Source of the DNA: Plazaster borealis
Taxonomy: Eukaryota; Echinodermata; Asteroidea; Forcipulatida; Labidiasteridae
NCBI GenBank assembly: GCA_021014325.1
Contig: CM037473.1
Span: forward strand, 8,325,501-8,389,500
Direction of reading: 5' to 3'
Length of the DNA stretch: 64,000 nt
Shown: positions 12,301-21,741 of the stretch, one piece after another
Layout of the letters: the number at the start of each line of letters is the position of its first letter
How positions within the stretch are numbered: the stretch's first letter is position 1
Notes under the pieces: model-generated
Seen by the model: only the letters and a program-made list of their open reading frames with translations
Told to the model about the DNA's origin: nothing
The model's database searches: none
Program-made: the position numbers and the translations under genes

Positions 12301-13879
12301 AGGCGATATCTCATCAAAATAATTATAAAAAAATCAGAAAGAAAAAATAATAAGAGATACTTGCATCTAAGTTTTTAAACCGTTCAACATATTTATGTAG
12401 TGTACAAGGGATGGTCTTTTAACTAAACTGTTGTCAAGACCTGGTCAAATTAATTACATGCCCTAAGCTACACCCTTGAGGAACCCCATAAGTAACGTAT
12501 CACTGCAAGAAACCGATCATTTTTCGTTGATGGGAGTTATTAGGTTCCAACTTAACCAATAGTTTGATGTTGCAATTTTATTTTGATGTTTATTGTTTGT
12601 TCTGACAGGGAGTGATATGGATGTGTGTCTGAGTAACTTTGGTCATTGTAATTTCGTATCTCCAAAGCACGCTTGTATATTCTATGATGAGGTTTGTAAC
12701 ACTCAATTTCTATTTTTTGCCAAGGCCTATGATTTGATGGGAATTTTCTCGATTTGGGGATTTGTTTTTAGTTTTCCTTCAGTTTACCTTGGGAATTTGT
12801 AAACATTCACTCAAGGAATGATGATACTGCCCTCTAGAGTCTAAACTTCTAGTTTTCCTTTTTTGGTGAATTGGATCACTTGCTATTTTTCATATAATTC
12901 ATAATTTATTTCAAATATAAAGTGTTAAAGGGTCTGATAAAGACACAGCTGGAGCTGTTTAAGACCGGTTGGCTAAAGCGTGTTCGACGTTCAAAGCCAT
13001 ACGCGTGTTGGTGCGCAAGTTTGCATGCACTAATAACGCGTCATGCAATCACATACGGTACTCAATGTTAAATCTATTAGTACGAGCAAAGGTTAGCTGC
13101 AAAGCGTCTCAAGCATCCTATATTTATCAATATAGGACTCCTATATTTATCAATATAGGACTCCTATATTAAATTTTGGAGAGGCAGAACAGTATGCGTG
13201 ACATGTGACACGTGTTCCACCAATCAAATGACAAGGATTTATAAGTGCTGTATATAAAGGAAAATATTGGATGTAGGTCAGCACATTATGAGGAAATCCG
13301 AAAAGGGGTATACAGGATTCAAAGTTTCAGTAGTCACATTTGTTTTCTGTAAATCTAAAATGATTTTTTCTTTTTGAATGGTTTCAGAATACGAGGCATT
13401 ATGAATTAATCAACTACAGTGAGCATGGTACAACGGCCGACAATGTCCTCTACTCTTGTGACTTTTCTGATAAGGTTATCGCCCCGTCCCCCGCTGCCTC
13501 CCCCCTCGTTAAATCCGTCAGGAACATCATCCGGAAAGGCAAACGGAAACGAGAACATTCCAAGAGCGAATTGAAAGAGGAGGAAGTACCCCATGAGGAT
13601 GACCAAGCGGATGCGGTAACGATGATGATGAGCGCATCTGCCAACAACTTCAAGAAACCGTGTAACTGTAAAGCCAGCAGCTCCAGTTTGATTGGGGGGA
13701 GTGGGGCGGGATGGGAAGGTACGGCACTATTGCATCACGGCAGCTACGTCAAGATGGGTTGTCTTCAGTTTGTATTCAGTCTGACGGACCATGCTACGTT
13801 ACAATCGCCGCTAGACAAGAAATCAATGCTCAATTTTAAATTGGGGTCAGCGACCCCGTCAGGAAACTTTGCATCGTGA
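3085..13879 (+). CDS. PHF12: PHD finger protein 12 (Pf1) orthologue, C-terminal 1000 residues, 11 exons
   Basis: PHF12 is a nuclear chromatin-bound corepressor subunit that bridges SIN3-HDAC and MRG15. The eleven exons, each listed separately, sum to 3003 nt (1000 codons plus stop) with every intron phase agreeing. Seen in the translation, numbering from the first window exon: an MRG-binding-like segment near residues 180-203 ([20 protein letters not shown]), a PHD finger near 243-288 (CFQC, CDYC, HKDC, WMCPNH), a long Ser/Thr-rich linker, and a C-terminal FHA domain from about residue 790 ([55 protein letters not shown]). The tract [20 protein letters not shown] matches the vertebrate protein very closely. 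Identification rests on remembered human PHF12. The first PHD finger and start codon are outside the window. Introns are 0.3-1.5 kb and full of repeats. Confidence 0.93.
4020..4215 (+). repeat. Interspersed repeat, 'gctgtcaaatctccctga' family, copy 1
   Basis: It opens with gagctgtcaaatctccctga and carries ttctgcagaaagttccctga and aaaatctccctgattgcaag. Related copies are at 8213-8405 and 19451-19640. It sits in a PHF12 intron. No inverted ends or coding sequence are visible. Confidence 0.6.
4436..4833 (+). CDS. PHF12: PHF12 exon with MRG15-binding segment
   Basis: The acceptor is cactatag and the donor CCAG|GTATGT (phase 1). The first base completes an Arg codon from the previous exon. Most of it is a charged linker; the end holds [20 protein letters not shown], which aligns with the PHF12 segment known to bind the MRG domain of MRG15. 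Confidence 0.88.
5106..5137. repeat. Perfect 12-bp stem hairpin
   Basis: CTGAGAAGCGTT and AACGCTTCTCAG are exact reverse complements separated by 8 bases. It lies in a PHF12 intron, inside a segment whose flank (gaaattttcacaggc) also occurs in other interspersed repeats, so it is probably part of a MITE rather than an RNA element. Confidence 0.6.
5361..5420. mobile_element. Half copy of the 1.8-kb MITE
   Basis: The sequence tacaaataatgaatgttaat, followed by gagtgtaatggtgagagtat, corresponds to one arm of the inverted-repeat element at 1783-1941. The opposite arm is not seen. Confidence 0.45.
5762..5873 (+). CDS. PHF12: PHF12 exon, start of second PHD finger
   Basis: It begins after ttgtag with [10 protein letters not shown], equivalent to the SSKRRRKEE stretch in vertebrate PHF12. 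It runs through [11 protein letters not shown], the first Cys pair of the PHD finger, and ends at AACAA|GTAAGT in phase 2. Confidence 0.92.
6340..6433. mobile_element. Short inverted-repeat element (MITE)
   Basis: The left end, gtttaaaaccttgcagggtc followed by gtggc, is mirrored by gccacgaccctgccggtttt then aaac. The arms are about 26 bp around a 42-bp centre. It lies just upstream of the PHF12 PHD2 exon. Confidence 0.6.
6489..6621 (+). CDS. PHF12: PHF12 exon, core of second PHD finger
   Basis: It lies between gtttcag and CCTTG|GTAAGT. The translation contains [15 protein letters not shown] and [16 protein letters not shown], giving the remaining zinc ligands. This block is almost identical to the vertebrate PHF12 PHD2 sequence. 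The exon ends in phase 0. Confidence 0.95.
7251..7556 (+). CDS. PHF12: PHF12 exon after PHD2
   Basis: It is 102 codons, phase 0 at both ends, acceptor ttggatacag and donor GAAGAG|GTAAGC. It contains [20 protein letters not shown], and then [14 protein letters not shown], which parallels the VPDAIKSQYQFPPP of the vertebrate protein. The acceptor choice is supported by phase rather than by a strong pyrimidine tract. Confidence 0.85.
7609..7980. mobile_element. MITE with about 25-bp terminal inverted repeats
   Basis: The left end reads taaaggcatcgtacacattt followed by ggtaatt; the right end is its reverse complement, aattaccaaacgtgtacgat followed by gccttta. An internal hairpin (aaaacttcttacaagaagtttt) lies in the middle. 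The element starts only about 50 bp downstream of a PHF12 donor. Its body resembles a repeat that I recall as very abundant in sea star sequence (inference). Confidence 0.7.
8213..8405 (+). repeat. Interspersed repeat, 'gctgccaactctccctga' family, copy 2
   Basis: It shares gagctgccaactctccctga, ttctgcagaaagttccctga and a 'gatgcaaatgttg' end with the copies at 4020 and 19451. Confidence 0.6.
8706..9528 (+). CDS. PHF12: PHF12 large exon, Ser/Thr-rich linker
   Basis: The acceptor is ttttccccag; the exon opens [20 protein letters not shown], matching the vertebrate WLCSVVALQCSILKHL block. Then comes about 250 residues of Ser/Thr/Asn/Lys-rich, probably disordered linker. The donor is GGGG|GTGAGT (phase 1). 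An open frame begins upstream at 8568, but the acceptor and the conserved block fix the start at 8706. Confidence 0.92.
9561..9752. repeat. Interspersed repeat, 'gctaagcac' family
   Basis: It begins with cgcccaatttcatagggccg and ends with ctctatgaaattgggccctt. Between these lie alternating 'gcttaa' and 'gctaagc' motifs. The ends are inverted repeats of each other. Copies lie at 14318-14480 and 19725-19915, with a short version at 14068-14127. Confidence 0.6.
9983..10120 (+). CDS. PHF12: PHF12 exon, Ser-rich linker
   Basis: It follows ttttaacag and ends GTGGAG|GTAAGG, with phase 1 on both sides. The linker ends in [15 protein letters not shown], positioned like the MVDLTNSLRAF segment before the conserved helix in vertebrate PHF12. 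Confidence 0.85.
10331..10793. mobile_element. Inverted-repeat element with poly-T and G-rich core
   Basis: Near the left end is aggccacataaaaataaaaa followed by attgttgctcgtcc; the right end carries ggacgatcaacaat and a T run followed by atgtggcct, roughly its reverse complement. The core has a 20-base T run (10398-10417) and two G-rich tracts. It is a non-autonomous DNA element within a PHF12 intron. Confidence 0.5.
11164..11243 (+). CDS. PHF12: PHF12 exon, conserved helix before the FHA domain
   Basis: It is 80 nt between gtttcag and CAAAAG|GTACAA. It encodes [20 protein letters not shown], which parallels the [20 protein letters not shown] block of vertebrate PHF12. Confidence 0.9.
11285..11440 (-). 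repeat. Interspersed repeat, 'ggccttggtgcccctt' family
   Basis: It contains gaggccatggcctctg and ggccttggtgccccttc, shared in inverted orientation with 16335-16515 and partly with 290-440. It lies directly after the PHF12 exon ending at 11243. Confidence 0.5.
11668..11872 (+). CDS. PHF12: PHF12 exon, start of FHA domain
   Basis: The acceptor is cctgcag and the donor GGAACTG|GTGAGT (phase 1). It ends with [14 protein letters not shown] and [11 protein letters not shown], the first strands of the FHA domain as in the vertebrate ARAVFYPLLG and MCYRTLYIGTG blocks. Confidence 0.93.
11951..12345 (+). mobile_element. tRNA-derived SINE (family B), second full copy
   Basis: It is the same element as at 2286-2646: A-box-like tggccaagtggtc, B box ggttcgattcc at 12019-12029, body with cttaaccataattgcttcgt and aaccttgtttcagccccagg, and an A-rich end. 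It sits in the PHF12 intron between the two FHA exons. Confidence 0.8.
12609..12691 (+). CDS. PHF12: PHF12 exon, FHA core
   Basis: It is 83 nt after ttctgacag, ending GATGAG|GTTTGT. It encodes [20 protein letters not shown] then CIFYDE. The Gly-Thr-Gly / Asn-Phe-Gly / Lys-His pattern fits the FHA fold and is near-identical to the vertebrate protein. Confidence 0.95.
13116..13170. repeat. Tandem palindromic repeat, 23-bp period
   Basis: The palindrome TCCTATATT-tatc-AATATAGGA occurs twice in tandem, followed by a third partial unit. It is about 220 bp upstream of the last PHF12 exon. Confidence 0.7.
13388..13879 (+). CDS. PHF12: PHF12 last exon with FHA C-terminal half and stop
   Basis: The acceptor is tggtttcag; 163 codons then TGA. 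It contains [20 protein letters not shown], a Lys/Arg-rich insertion, [20 protein letters not shown] and [19 protein letters not shown]. These match the terminal block of vertebrate PHF12, and the short tail after it diverges. Confidence 0.95.
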   Translation, partial: NTRHYELINYSEHGTTADNVLYSCDFSDKVIAPSPAASPLVKSVRNIIRKGKRKREHSKSELKEEEVPHEDDQADAVTMMMSASANNFKKPCNCKASSSSLIGGSGAGWEGTALLHHGSYVKMGCLQFVFSLTDHATLQSPLDKKSMLNFKLGSATPSGNFAS

Positions 13880-15500
13880 GGGGGAGTCAATAGTTTATAT
13901 TATTTTTTACGGAGTGGACACAGCACAATGCCAAATCTAGAAACCAGGAAGAGATTGTTAACGTGAGAGGGAACGACGAGCACTCACTCTTGTGGCATTC
14001 TGCAGCATGATTCGCCTGGGAGTGCCACAGCTAAAGGTACCAGCTATCAACTATGGTAAGACAAGGGTCCAGTTTCATTGGCACTGCTTACCGCGGAATT
14101 CTGTGGTAAGCAGAGCCATGAAATTGGGACCACGTCATCTACTGCTGCTTCGTTGATGTGGCACAAGTCAACATCTACAGCCATCACTGCCCTAGACTCA
14201 GCCCTTTGGAGGGGTAGAGGTGAAAGGAATATTAAGCAGAAACAGGCTTTCTGCTAAGATTCCATGTTGTTTGACACATTCATATTTCTGTTTAACAGCC
14301 TTATGAAATGGGACTCTGGCCCCAATTTTATAAAGCTGACAAGCATTTGCTTAGTACAGATATATCTTGCTAAGCAGATAAAGGTTACCAGCCAAAGTAC
14401 AATGTAATGTATAGTGTTTGTGAGTGGTTCCCTGCTAATTTGTGCTTAGCAGAACAGCTTTATGAAATTGGGACCTTGTTTCAGTCACTGTATTCACATA
14501 CAACTCTCCATCCAAGACTAGCAAACCGGTCCTACCTACCTCCAAGTTACGCCAGAAGTTTTTTTAACAAACAACTTTTTTTCTTTTTACAACTTGAAGG
14601 TTTGTATCTGTTTAATGGTCAAGTTATTGCTCACCATTTCATTTCATGTTCATGTTTAGATTGAAACAGTAAAACTTTGATGTCATGTTTTCCTTTGTGA
14701 TACTTTTCAAATGAGAGCTAGAGTACAAGAATGGCACAAATCACTAGAATGCGTACAACATCATGTGGTCGGAATTGAGTCAGTGGGTTGGTTCAGGGCA
14801 TAATTTGATCAAGCTCAAAACAGTCAGTGGATTAGATTGGGGTATATTCAACCTCATTCCCAGGTTGTGTCGATCTCACCGCGCCATTTTTTTCATTCCC
14901 AGAATGCCTTGCTCGATCATAACCCCCTGGAAGTGTGACTTTGAATTATCCAAATATATTGGATATCTTAATTTAGTCCTGTGGTTGATCCATTCTGTGT
15001 TAGAGACAATGCAGAGTGCGCTGTCAAAAAACGCATCAAGTCATAGAGCAACTGGTCCCCTCTCATTCTTTTTTGATCTTGTGATACGTCTTAACTGTAT
15101 GCAGTTCAGGGTTTCCACCTAAAAACATGATTCATTTGAAGTGTTTTGTGTCACAATACGTGCATTTTTACACGCTCGTACTTGGCGCCCGACAAGCGCC
15201 CTACAAGGTAATAAGCATGCCCGCAGAGCAGTCACTTTTGGTGAGCCAATCAGAGTTGTTTTTCAGTGCTTTCCTTCCAGGGGTTAGTGACGAGAGGTAT
15301 CGATTGGGTGCGCTGCCCATGGTAGCGAGGCTGGGGTATAATGCTTTGTTTTATTATTTTTTTTAAAATGATAAAATACAGAGTTGGTTGCTGTAAAACA
15401 CGGTAAAAATCCAGTAAAAATCCAGTAAAAATCCACCCTTTTATGGACAATCTCTTAAGCTCCGCCCATTTACCAACCAATGGTGATCATTGTTGAATGT
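13880..15500. other. PHF12 3' flank, no gene seen
   Basis: The 3' UTR of PHF12 starts here. No clear poly(A) signal follows closely, so its end cannot be fixed. Two copies of the 'gctaagc' repeat lie at 14068-14127 and 14318-14480. The remaining open frames have no recognisable content. Confidence 0.5.
14318..14480. repeat. Interspersed repeat, 'gctaagc' family
   Basis: It runs from gccccaattttataaagctg to cagctttatgaaattgggac, with gcttagtacagatatatctt and tgctaagcagataaaggtta between. It belongs to the same family as 9561-9752 and 19725-19915. Confidence 0.6.
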
Positions 15501-15502
15501 AG

Positions 15503-15553
<51 letters not shown>

Positions 15554-15578
15554 TTAATAATAACAATAATAATAATAT
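15501..15578. repeat. AAT microsatellite
   Basis: About 25 uninterrupted or near-perfect AAT triplets. The frame gives a run of Asn codons but there is no gene context. Confidence 0.95.
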
Positions 15579-15834
15579 GCAGTTTTTATATAGCGCTTTA
15601 TCACACCCGAGGGCATCTCAAAATGGCCATTATTTTTTCTACAAGGTATGCGGAGCTATGTTTGAAATACAAGACCCATTTATTTACATAGCACCATGTA
15701 AATGTTTACAAGGTGCTGTGATGCATTCAGCAACCATCCGTACCAGAAACTTTGGGGCGCACTCCTTCTCGTAACGATAAGTGTACTGGGTTCTTTTATG
15801 TGCATTACACAACACACAGGATCTACGGCTTTAC

Positions 15835-16030
15835 ATCCCATCCGAACGATGAAGCAATAATGGTTAAAGTATCTTGCTTAAGGACACAAGTGTCAAGATC
15901 GGGACTCGAACCCACACTCTGCTGATCAGAAACACTTGACCTCTCGGCCAGACTTGACCGCTCGGCCATGCTTGACCGCTTGGCCAGGCTTGACCGCTCG
16001 GCCATGCCACACCATGTGATTGCCCTTGGA
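15835..16030 (-). mobile_element. tRNA-derived SINE fragment with fourfold A box
   Basis: Read on the - strand, a tRNA-like head (A box tggccgagcggtcaag) is followed by a B box (gggttcgagtcc) and then gacacttgtgtccttaagca, shared with the family B SINEs. The A-box segment is repeated four times with an 18-bp period (15935-15950, 15953-15968, 15971-15986, 15989-16004). The upstream sequence 'tatatagcgctttatcacac' belongs to a repeat style common in marine invertebrates. Confidence 0.75.
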
Positions 16031-16334
16031 TCATCAAATCCAACACCAGTGCACCACTCAAAAAAATATGCCATGCAGTTTTTTTAAAATTGAGGCAGCA
16101 TGTAATGGGATTTTAATGTGTCAGACTTTAAAGGGTGTGCAGTAAGGGGCCGTTCACAAATATTGACATTTTCACAATTGTACAAACCATGTGCTGGGGG
16201 AAGGAGGGAGGGGGGGTCTGTGGCCTGTGTACACTTTCTTTGATTCTGTCAATTTGGATGATGCCAGTAATCGATGGCGAAACTCACAATAAGATCGTTG
16301 TTTTTGTACTAATCTTTACGGATTAGAATAAAGT

Positions 16335-16515
16335 GCCAGCTTTACCCAGGTGTGGAGTTTCACCTTGGAAAGGGCAAGGCCATTTTCATTATGCAAGGGC
16401 ACTTCCATTTGAAAATCTTAAAGTCCATGGGAATCTTTTGAGGGGCACCAAGGCCAAGACCAGGGTCAACGGAGGCCATGGCCTCCTTGGCCTCTGTGTA
16501 ATTCCAGGCTTGTAT
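16335..16515. repeat. Interspersed repeat, 'gaggccatggcctcc' family
   Basis: It shares aaggggcaccaaggcc-like and gaggccatggcctcc sequence with 11285-11440 (opposite orientation) and with 290-440. Confidence 0.5.
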
Positions 16516-16810
16516 ACCTCTCTCATAACCATCATATCGCATGTCGCTAGCTGCATGAATCGACAGCGGAACTAGACCTGAAATACAGTCGTTGTATGGG
16601 CTGTGTAGCCGTAATTTCCCACCTCAGCCAGGCCCAATTCATGGCTCTGCTTACCGCTGCATTCTGCAGTTAAGAACACAAAATTGCGTGATTGAACTCA
16701 ACATTTTCTTCTGTACACTTTTAGGTGGGGGAGAGGGAGGGGGTCCTAAAAGAAGTGTATGGTTTGTTCGCTCACGAAAATGTTGATAACTTTTTCAATA
16801 AATTAAAATA

Positions 16811-16948
16811 GGGTGAGTTGGTAGAGCACCGGCACGTAAATCCAAACGTTGCAGGTTCAAATCCTGCTCTTGTCAACTTGTCTTTGTTCACCCATAACTG
16901 ATTTGCGTGTACCCAGTCAGTGTGTCCCTTGTGGTTTATTTCTTGATA
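16811..16948 (+). mobile_element. tRNA-derived SINE (family A), copy 1
   Basis: It opens gggtgagttggtagagcacc and has the B box ggttcaaatcc at 16854-16864. The body is ctcttgtcaacttgtctttg, then acccagtcagtgtgtccctt and a 'gtggttt...ttgatata' end. The same body follows other copies at 17637, 22101, 56810 (-) and 57530. Confidence 0.75.
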
Positions 16949-17636
16949 TATGAAAGGGGCGGAGCTTAATGGATTAGTCTGTTATCCACAGTTTGATCGC
17001 AAAAGACCAAATCTTGTCCCGATTGTATTTAATTAATGTCACATGCAGCTGTATTTTCCATAACTCATGACCTTTAACCTCCAATGGGCATTTTGTATAC
17101 ATACGAATATTCATAAGATCTGTGAATACGTTAAACTTTTTAGATATTTTGCCAATGATCAATTTTAATATGCACACCTTATGTTGTCTTTGGGGCCCGT
17201 GCCTATAGTGTGATAAATTTATAAATTTGTTTCCGTTACTTCCAGTGGAAACTAGTTGTATCAAATCTTTGTATAAAAAAAGAAAATCATGTAAATATGA
17301 TATTTTTAGAATTATCTCCTGATTGGGCATGTTTAAGCGTGAGCATTTTTTGTGGCATGGTAGACAAGAAACAAGTGCTAGGCTTTGGCCTGCATGTTGC
17401 TACAAGCTCTCTTGTTCTTCTAGGTGCACGTGAAATAATGGCCTGACAATTTGGCCAAGTTTTTCGACCAAATTATCCCCTGAACAGGCAGTTTTTGAAT
17501 TTGATTTGTCAAATTGGAAAAGGTATATAATGAAAGTGCACAAAATCTCTGACAAACATAAACTGTTCTTCTGTGTCATCTCATAAAAAGTGACTGCCAT
17601 ACTTGATGAAACTTTCACAGGCTGGTCGTATAAATA

Positions 17637-17745
17637 GGGAGACTGCCAACATAGGGCTAGATACCTCAGCTGTTGGAGCACTGGCACTTAAACCTGGAGA
17701 TTGCAGGTTCAAATCCTGCTCTAGTCAATTTGTCTTTGTTCACCA
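17637..17745 (+). mobile_element. tRNA-derived SINE (family A), copy 2
   Basis: It begins with gggagactgccaacataggg, then a degenerate A box (ctagatacctcagctgttgg), a B box ggttcaaatcc at 17706-17716 and tctagtcaatttgtctttgt. It retains more of the 5' end than copy 1. Confidence 0.75.
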
Positions 17746-17759
17746 TCAAGCATAAACTG

Positions 17760-18600
17760 TTGTGTTTTCTCAAAAACATGGCTGCCTAATTTGATGAAAT
17801 TTTCATGGTTGGTTGAACACTTTATTGAGATGTATATTTAGTGGATGGGACTGAATATACAATGATCATTTCTTTGAAACATTCTCACAGAATCAACATG
17901 TAGTAAATGACACATGTGGTGTCTGCTGGTTTCCATGTCTATGGTTGAACCCAAATGTCTGAAATAATTTGGAAGGCAATAACATTGAAATTAAGGTTTT
18001 TGGCCGATGCACTGACACTCTGTCACTCCATACCACAAAGGTTACTCAATGCAAGCCCATAGAGAGAGTGTACATAAACACTGTACAGTTTTTTTGTACA
18101 TAGTAAAATAGAGCATTGTACAGAGTGCCTAGTGTGCATGTTATCTTCATTATGATGTTAGATGATAGACTGGCTTGGATGTTGTCATATTATACTTACA
18201 GATGCACGGCTGTTATCAAACGTTACATTATATAGCCTGGGCATTCCTCTTTATGTTGCATAATGCATATAAAATGAAGTCGACACAAAACAAAAATGTG
18301 TCAAGAATATGGCCAGGTTATTTTCTCATAATTCATTCTATTATGTTACACTGCCATTTAAGTTATACTTTAATTTATACATTTTCATTTAAGGTATTTG
18401 TACGATAATGTATACTTTATTGGGGCAACATTGGGCCCCAGGTTTGCTTGAAGTTGCATAGCTTAATTTTTGCTGAACGACCCCCCAAAAATGTGAATGT
18501 TGACGATGTTTTAAAACGAAAAACACAAAATACTTACTCATAAACCATGTACAATGCATGAAACACTTGCAATATGCAAATTGTGTGTCCGTTGCTGCTA
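17760..18600. other. No gene or clear element seen
   Basis: AT-rich sequence with short chance frames only. No exon-like segment with acceptor, donor and recognisable translation was found. Confidence 0.4.
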
Positions 18601-18608
18601 GAGTAATG

Positions 18609-19305
18609 TGAGCTACACCTGGTTCAGACAGGCGCTCCAGAGTCGCGTCAAACCAAAATTGTTGAATTAAGTACATGAAAAGTTTGACGTCTTAAACAGT
18701 TAGGAGCGACTGGACGCGCTGGAAGTCAAAAGATTGATTGTTGCAGTCCTTCGGAACGGCTCTGGAGCGTCTTGGTTTCAGGCGTCGATCTTGTCATGAG
18801 CCGAACCTAATGCAAATTACATGTTAATCATGTGTGGTAATAAGAAGAAAGGTACACTTGTAGCTAAATGCTATATTTTTAAGCATTCTTCTTCTTCGTT
18901 CTACTAATATAGCATGGAGACTTTTTGCATATAGCTCCCCATGTTGTTATCTATACGTTTTGTTTGTTTGGTTGTTTTGGTTTTTGTTTACTTTTTAATT
19001 AAAATAATACATGGCAAACAGACGTCTCTTGTTGACTCTGCTGTTTACAAAATACAAAATATTGGATGGAATACCCTATTACCTTGGTACTAAGCATGTT
19101 TTTTTCGATTAGAATAAAAACATGTTCAGCAACCTATGAAAAGTGCTATTATTGTTTGGCGCGTTTGTTTGTAATATTCTCCACAGCCAATTTACATTTA
19201 TTTCGTCTGTCTGAAACCAAAATTTATTTGGGTCGACCTGGAGTCACTCCTAATCTATTTGACTCGGCGCGACTCTGGAGCACCTGTCTGAACCAGGGGG
19301 TTAAT
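18609..19305. mobile_element. DNA element with about 35-bp terminal inverted repeats
   Basis: The left end reads cacctggttcagacaggcgc followed by tccagagtcgcgtc; the right end, gacgactctggagcacctgt-like and followed by ctgaaccaggggg, is its reverse complement with a few changes. The 0.6-kb interior has no transposase-like frame, so this is a non-autonomous element. Confidence 0.6.
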
Positions 19306-19450
19306 GTCAGGTCCTGTCAATAACTTATTTATTTCTTCTATTGTTTACAAATATTTTCGGTCAATGTCACAAACGAAAGGATATATTTTCTCAACCAACG
19401 AAAATAGCTATCTAAATATCTAATATTTAAATCAAAATGTTACTATCAAC

Positions 19451-19640
19451 AGAGCTGCCCCCTCTCTCTGATTCCCTGAATATAAAAAAAACCTTTCTAT
19501 GTTTTGATGAACAAATTTGAAAATCTCTCTGATTATGACAGCTTTTCCTCTATTATGTTGAATATAACTCTAGATATCTCCCTGATTGTTTAACAAAATC
19601 TCCCTGATTGCAAGATGCAAATGTTGGCAGCTCTGCATCA
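19451..19640 (+). repeat. Interspersed repeat, 'ctccctga' family, copy 3
   Basis: It shares cagagctgcc near its start, tttgatgaacaaatttgaaa, aatctccctgattgcaagat and 'gatgcaaatgttggcagctctgc' like text with the copies at 4020 and 8213. Confidence 0.6.
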
Positions 19641-19724
19641 ATTTGTCAAAAAATCAGGCGACGCATCTTTAAGTTTGGTAATTATCCCTTTGTGGTACCT
19701 TGTTCGATGACTACTAAGGACCTT

Positions 19725-19915
19725 GCCCCAATTTCATAAAGGATTTAAGCACAAAAACTTGCTAAGCGCAGACAAATATTACTTAGCAGATCCAGGTAAC
19801 CAGTCAAAATGCCATAAAGTTCACATTATTGCAACTGGTAACTCATTTTTTGCTTAGTGAAAAAAAATTCTAAGCAGTATTTTCTGCTTAACAGCTTTAT
19901 GAAATTGGGCCTGGA
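19725..19915. repeat. Interspersed repeat, 'gctaagc' family, copy
   Basis: It runs from ccccaatttcataaaggatt to gctttatgaaattgggcctg, with gcacaaaaacttgctaagcg internally. The end motifs are inverted repeats. Confidence 0.6.
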
Positions 19916-20689
19916 TAACCACTTACTTGGGACCAGATTGGGTTAGAAGTCCTTGCCTGATTAATGTGTGTTGTTCTCGTTCACCCTTTGGAATTTTTTC
20001 CTCTAAAACTAAACATTTCTTTGTTATCTTCCCCCGTCATACACGGATTCAGAATCCTATGAAAGATAATGGCTCCTAAGTTTATTGACCACAAATAAAA
20101 TGTGTTTTATTTGTAGAATACATTTTGGATGGAATGTCTGGTAAATGTTCTCTTTCCAACATACATGTTAGGCAATGGTTGCTAGGGTCTGTCCCTATGT
20201 TATCAAATCGTCATATCAACCCAATATACATGTATTTTTCCCCTTATCACCTATTGTTACTTCCGATTGTTATCATTTGTATTATCAATATGTTTCCCTT
20301 TAAGAATTGTGAAAATAGAAATTAAACAAATATGTTTACACTTACTCTGTTAACTATGAATCTTTCACAAATTGTTTGTTATTCATTAAGTTAGTTGACT
20401 GATGTTTAAAACCACACAACTGATGGCTTTTGAATGGTGGAGCAACTATGTTTAGAATTAATTTGTTTTATGCTGTCATTGACATAATGATCAGTCACTA
20501 GGAGGTATGTTTGGGTATTAGATACAGTGTTCATGTGATATCACATTGCAGGTCGGCATAGTTCTTGTTCCATACAAAACCCTTTGAATTGATGTCGAAT
20601 GATAAGTCAGTGTGTGGGTTGACTTGCAGTGTTCAGATGCATTCGTCACTTGATATTAAGACCATATACTGGTCTACCAAAACTGAAAA

Positions 20690-21150
20690 CTGATTATCCA
20701 AAACCATTTATTACCCAAATCATAAACCATTCAACCATAAACCCTTAACCAATGTACCAATACAATCAACCGGTTTAGTGAAATAAAGTAAAGTCTGTCC
20801 CGAGCCAATATGGCTCATCAGGCCGGTGTTTATATCAGGTTTTAAACGACTGAGATTAATGTTTGTATCCCCCCTGGTTAGGCTGCCAGTCCATCGTTAC
20901 TCCCCGCTAGTACTCATTTTAACTTCTGGGTGGAGAGAAGCACTTATGATAAAGTGTCTTGCTCAAGGACACAAGTGTCGCCACCGCCTGTGCCAGGATT
21001 CGAACCCACATTCTGTAAATTACAGAACTTGAGTCCACCGCCCTAGACCGCTCGGCCACAACACCGCACCAATCAACCAGTTTACCAATACAATCAATTG
21101 GTTTACCCAAACAATAAACTGGTTTACATGACTCATAAAGTTGTTTACCC
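20690..21150. repeat. Degenerate tandem 'caatcaaccggttta' array split by a SINE
   Basis: Units such as accaatacaatcaaccggtt, and on the other side caatcaaccagtttaccaat and caataaactggtttac, recur at roughly 20 bp. A SINE at 20785-21068 interrupts the array. Confidence 0.5.
20785..21068 (-). mobile_element. tRNA-Leu/Ser-like SINE
   Basis: On the - strand the head is a convincing tRNA-like sequence: A box gtggccgagcggtctagg, a long variable-arm-like stem (gttctgtaatttacagaa) and B box ggttcgaatcc (20997-21007 reversed). The body includes gtgtccttgagcaagacact, and the 3' part ends gagccatattggctcgggac. The variable arm suggests descent from a class II tRNA (Leu or Ser). Confidence 0.75.
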
Positions 21151-21526
21151 AAACCTTATTTTACACAGATCATGAGCTGGTTTAATGTGTGCTTTGATCA
21201 TCAGGGAGATAATCCAGGCAGTTTTGTAAAAAAGAATTCAGCAATACAGATGTGAAACACTTTTTTTATAGATACCACAGAAATTTATATCATGGATACC
21301 TTTTGTTTGCCCTTTTAGGACAGCAGAAACTGTGTACTTATTGATATGTGAGGAATGGCCAGGCTATATTCAAATGAAGGAATGCTAGGTTGTTTGATGT
21401 GCAAAGGAGTTCATAATAAAAAGAGGATATTTGACAAAAGGAAAATGTGAATGTTGAATTTATAATTATTACCCACCTTTATTTCTCACTGCATGTACAC
21501 CCACAAAACCTACAGACCTAAATAGA

Positions 21527-21741
21527 CACAATTGGTGATTGGATTTACGTGACTCGTAGTGGGTATACAATGACTACAAACCAAACAAGCGATGCCAGTG
21601 TGCATAGACAAGCATGGCAGCTTTCCACCTTACAGCAGAAGTGCTCGGAAGCAGCCAATGCTTTTCAGTGCACACTGGAAGTCGCTTGCTTGGTTTGTTT
21701 AAATTGTATACCCACTATGAGTCTCTGCCTCATCAATTGTG
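21527..21741. mobile_element. MITE with about 70-bp inverted arms
   Basis: The left arm holds cacaattggtgattgg, cgtagtgggtatacaatgac and caaaccaaacaagcgatgcc; the right arm mirrors it with gtcgcttgcttggtttgttt, attgtatacccactatgagt and caattgtg. The intervening 60 bp is unique. A 68-codon frame inside is incidental. Confidence 0.75.

Noticed and set aside
15490..15774. Poly-Asn open frame
   Set aside because: It is the AAT microsatellite read in frame.
20785..21068. Functional tRNA-Leu gene on the - strand
   Set aside because: The head is tRNA-like but the acceptor ends do not pair and a SINE body follows directly.
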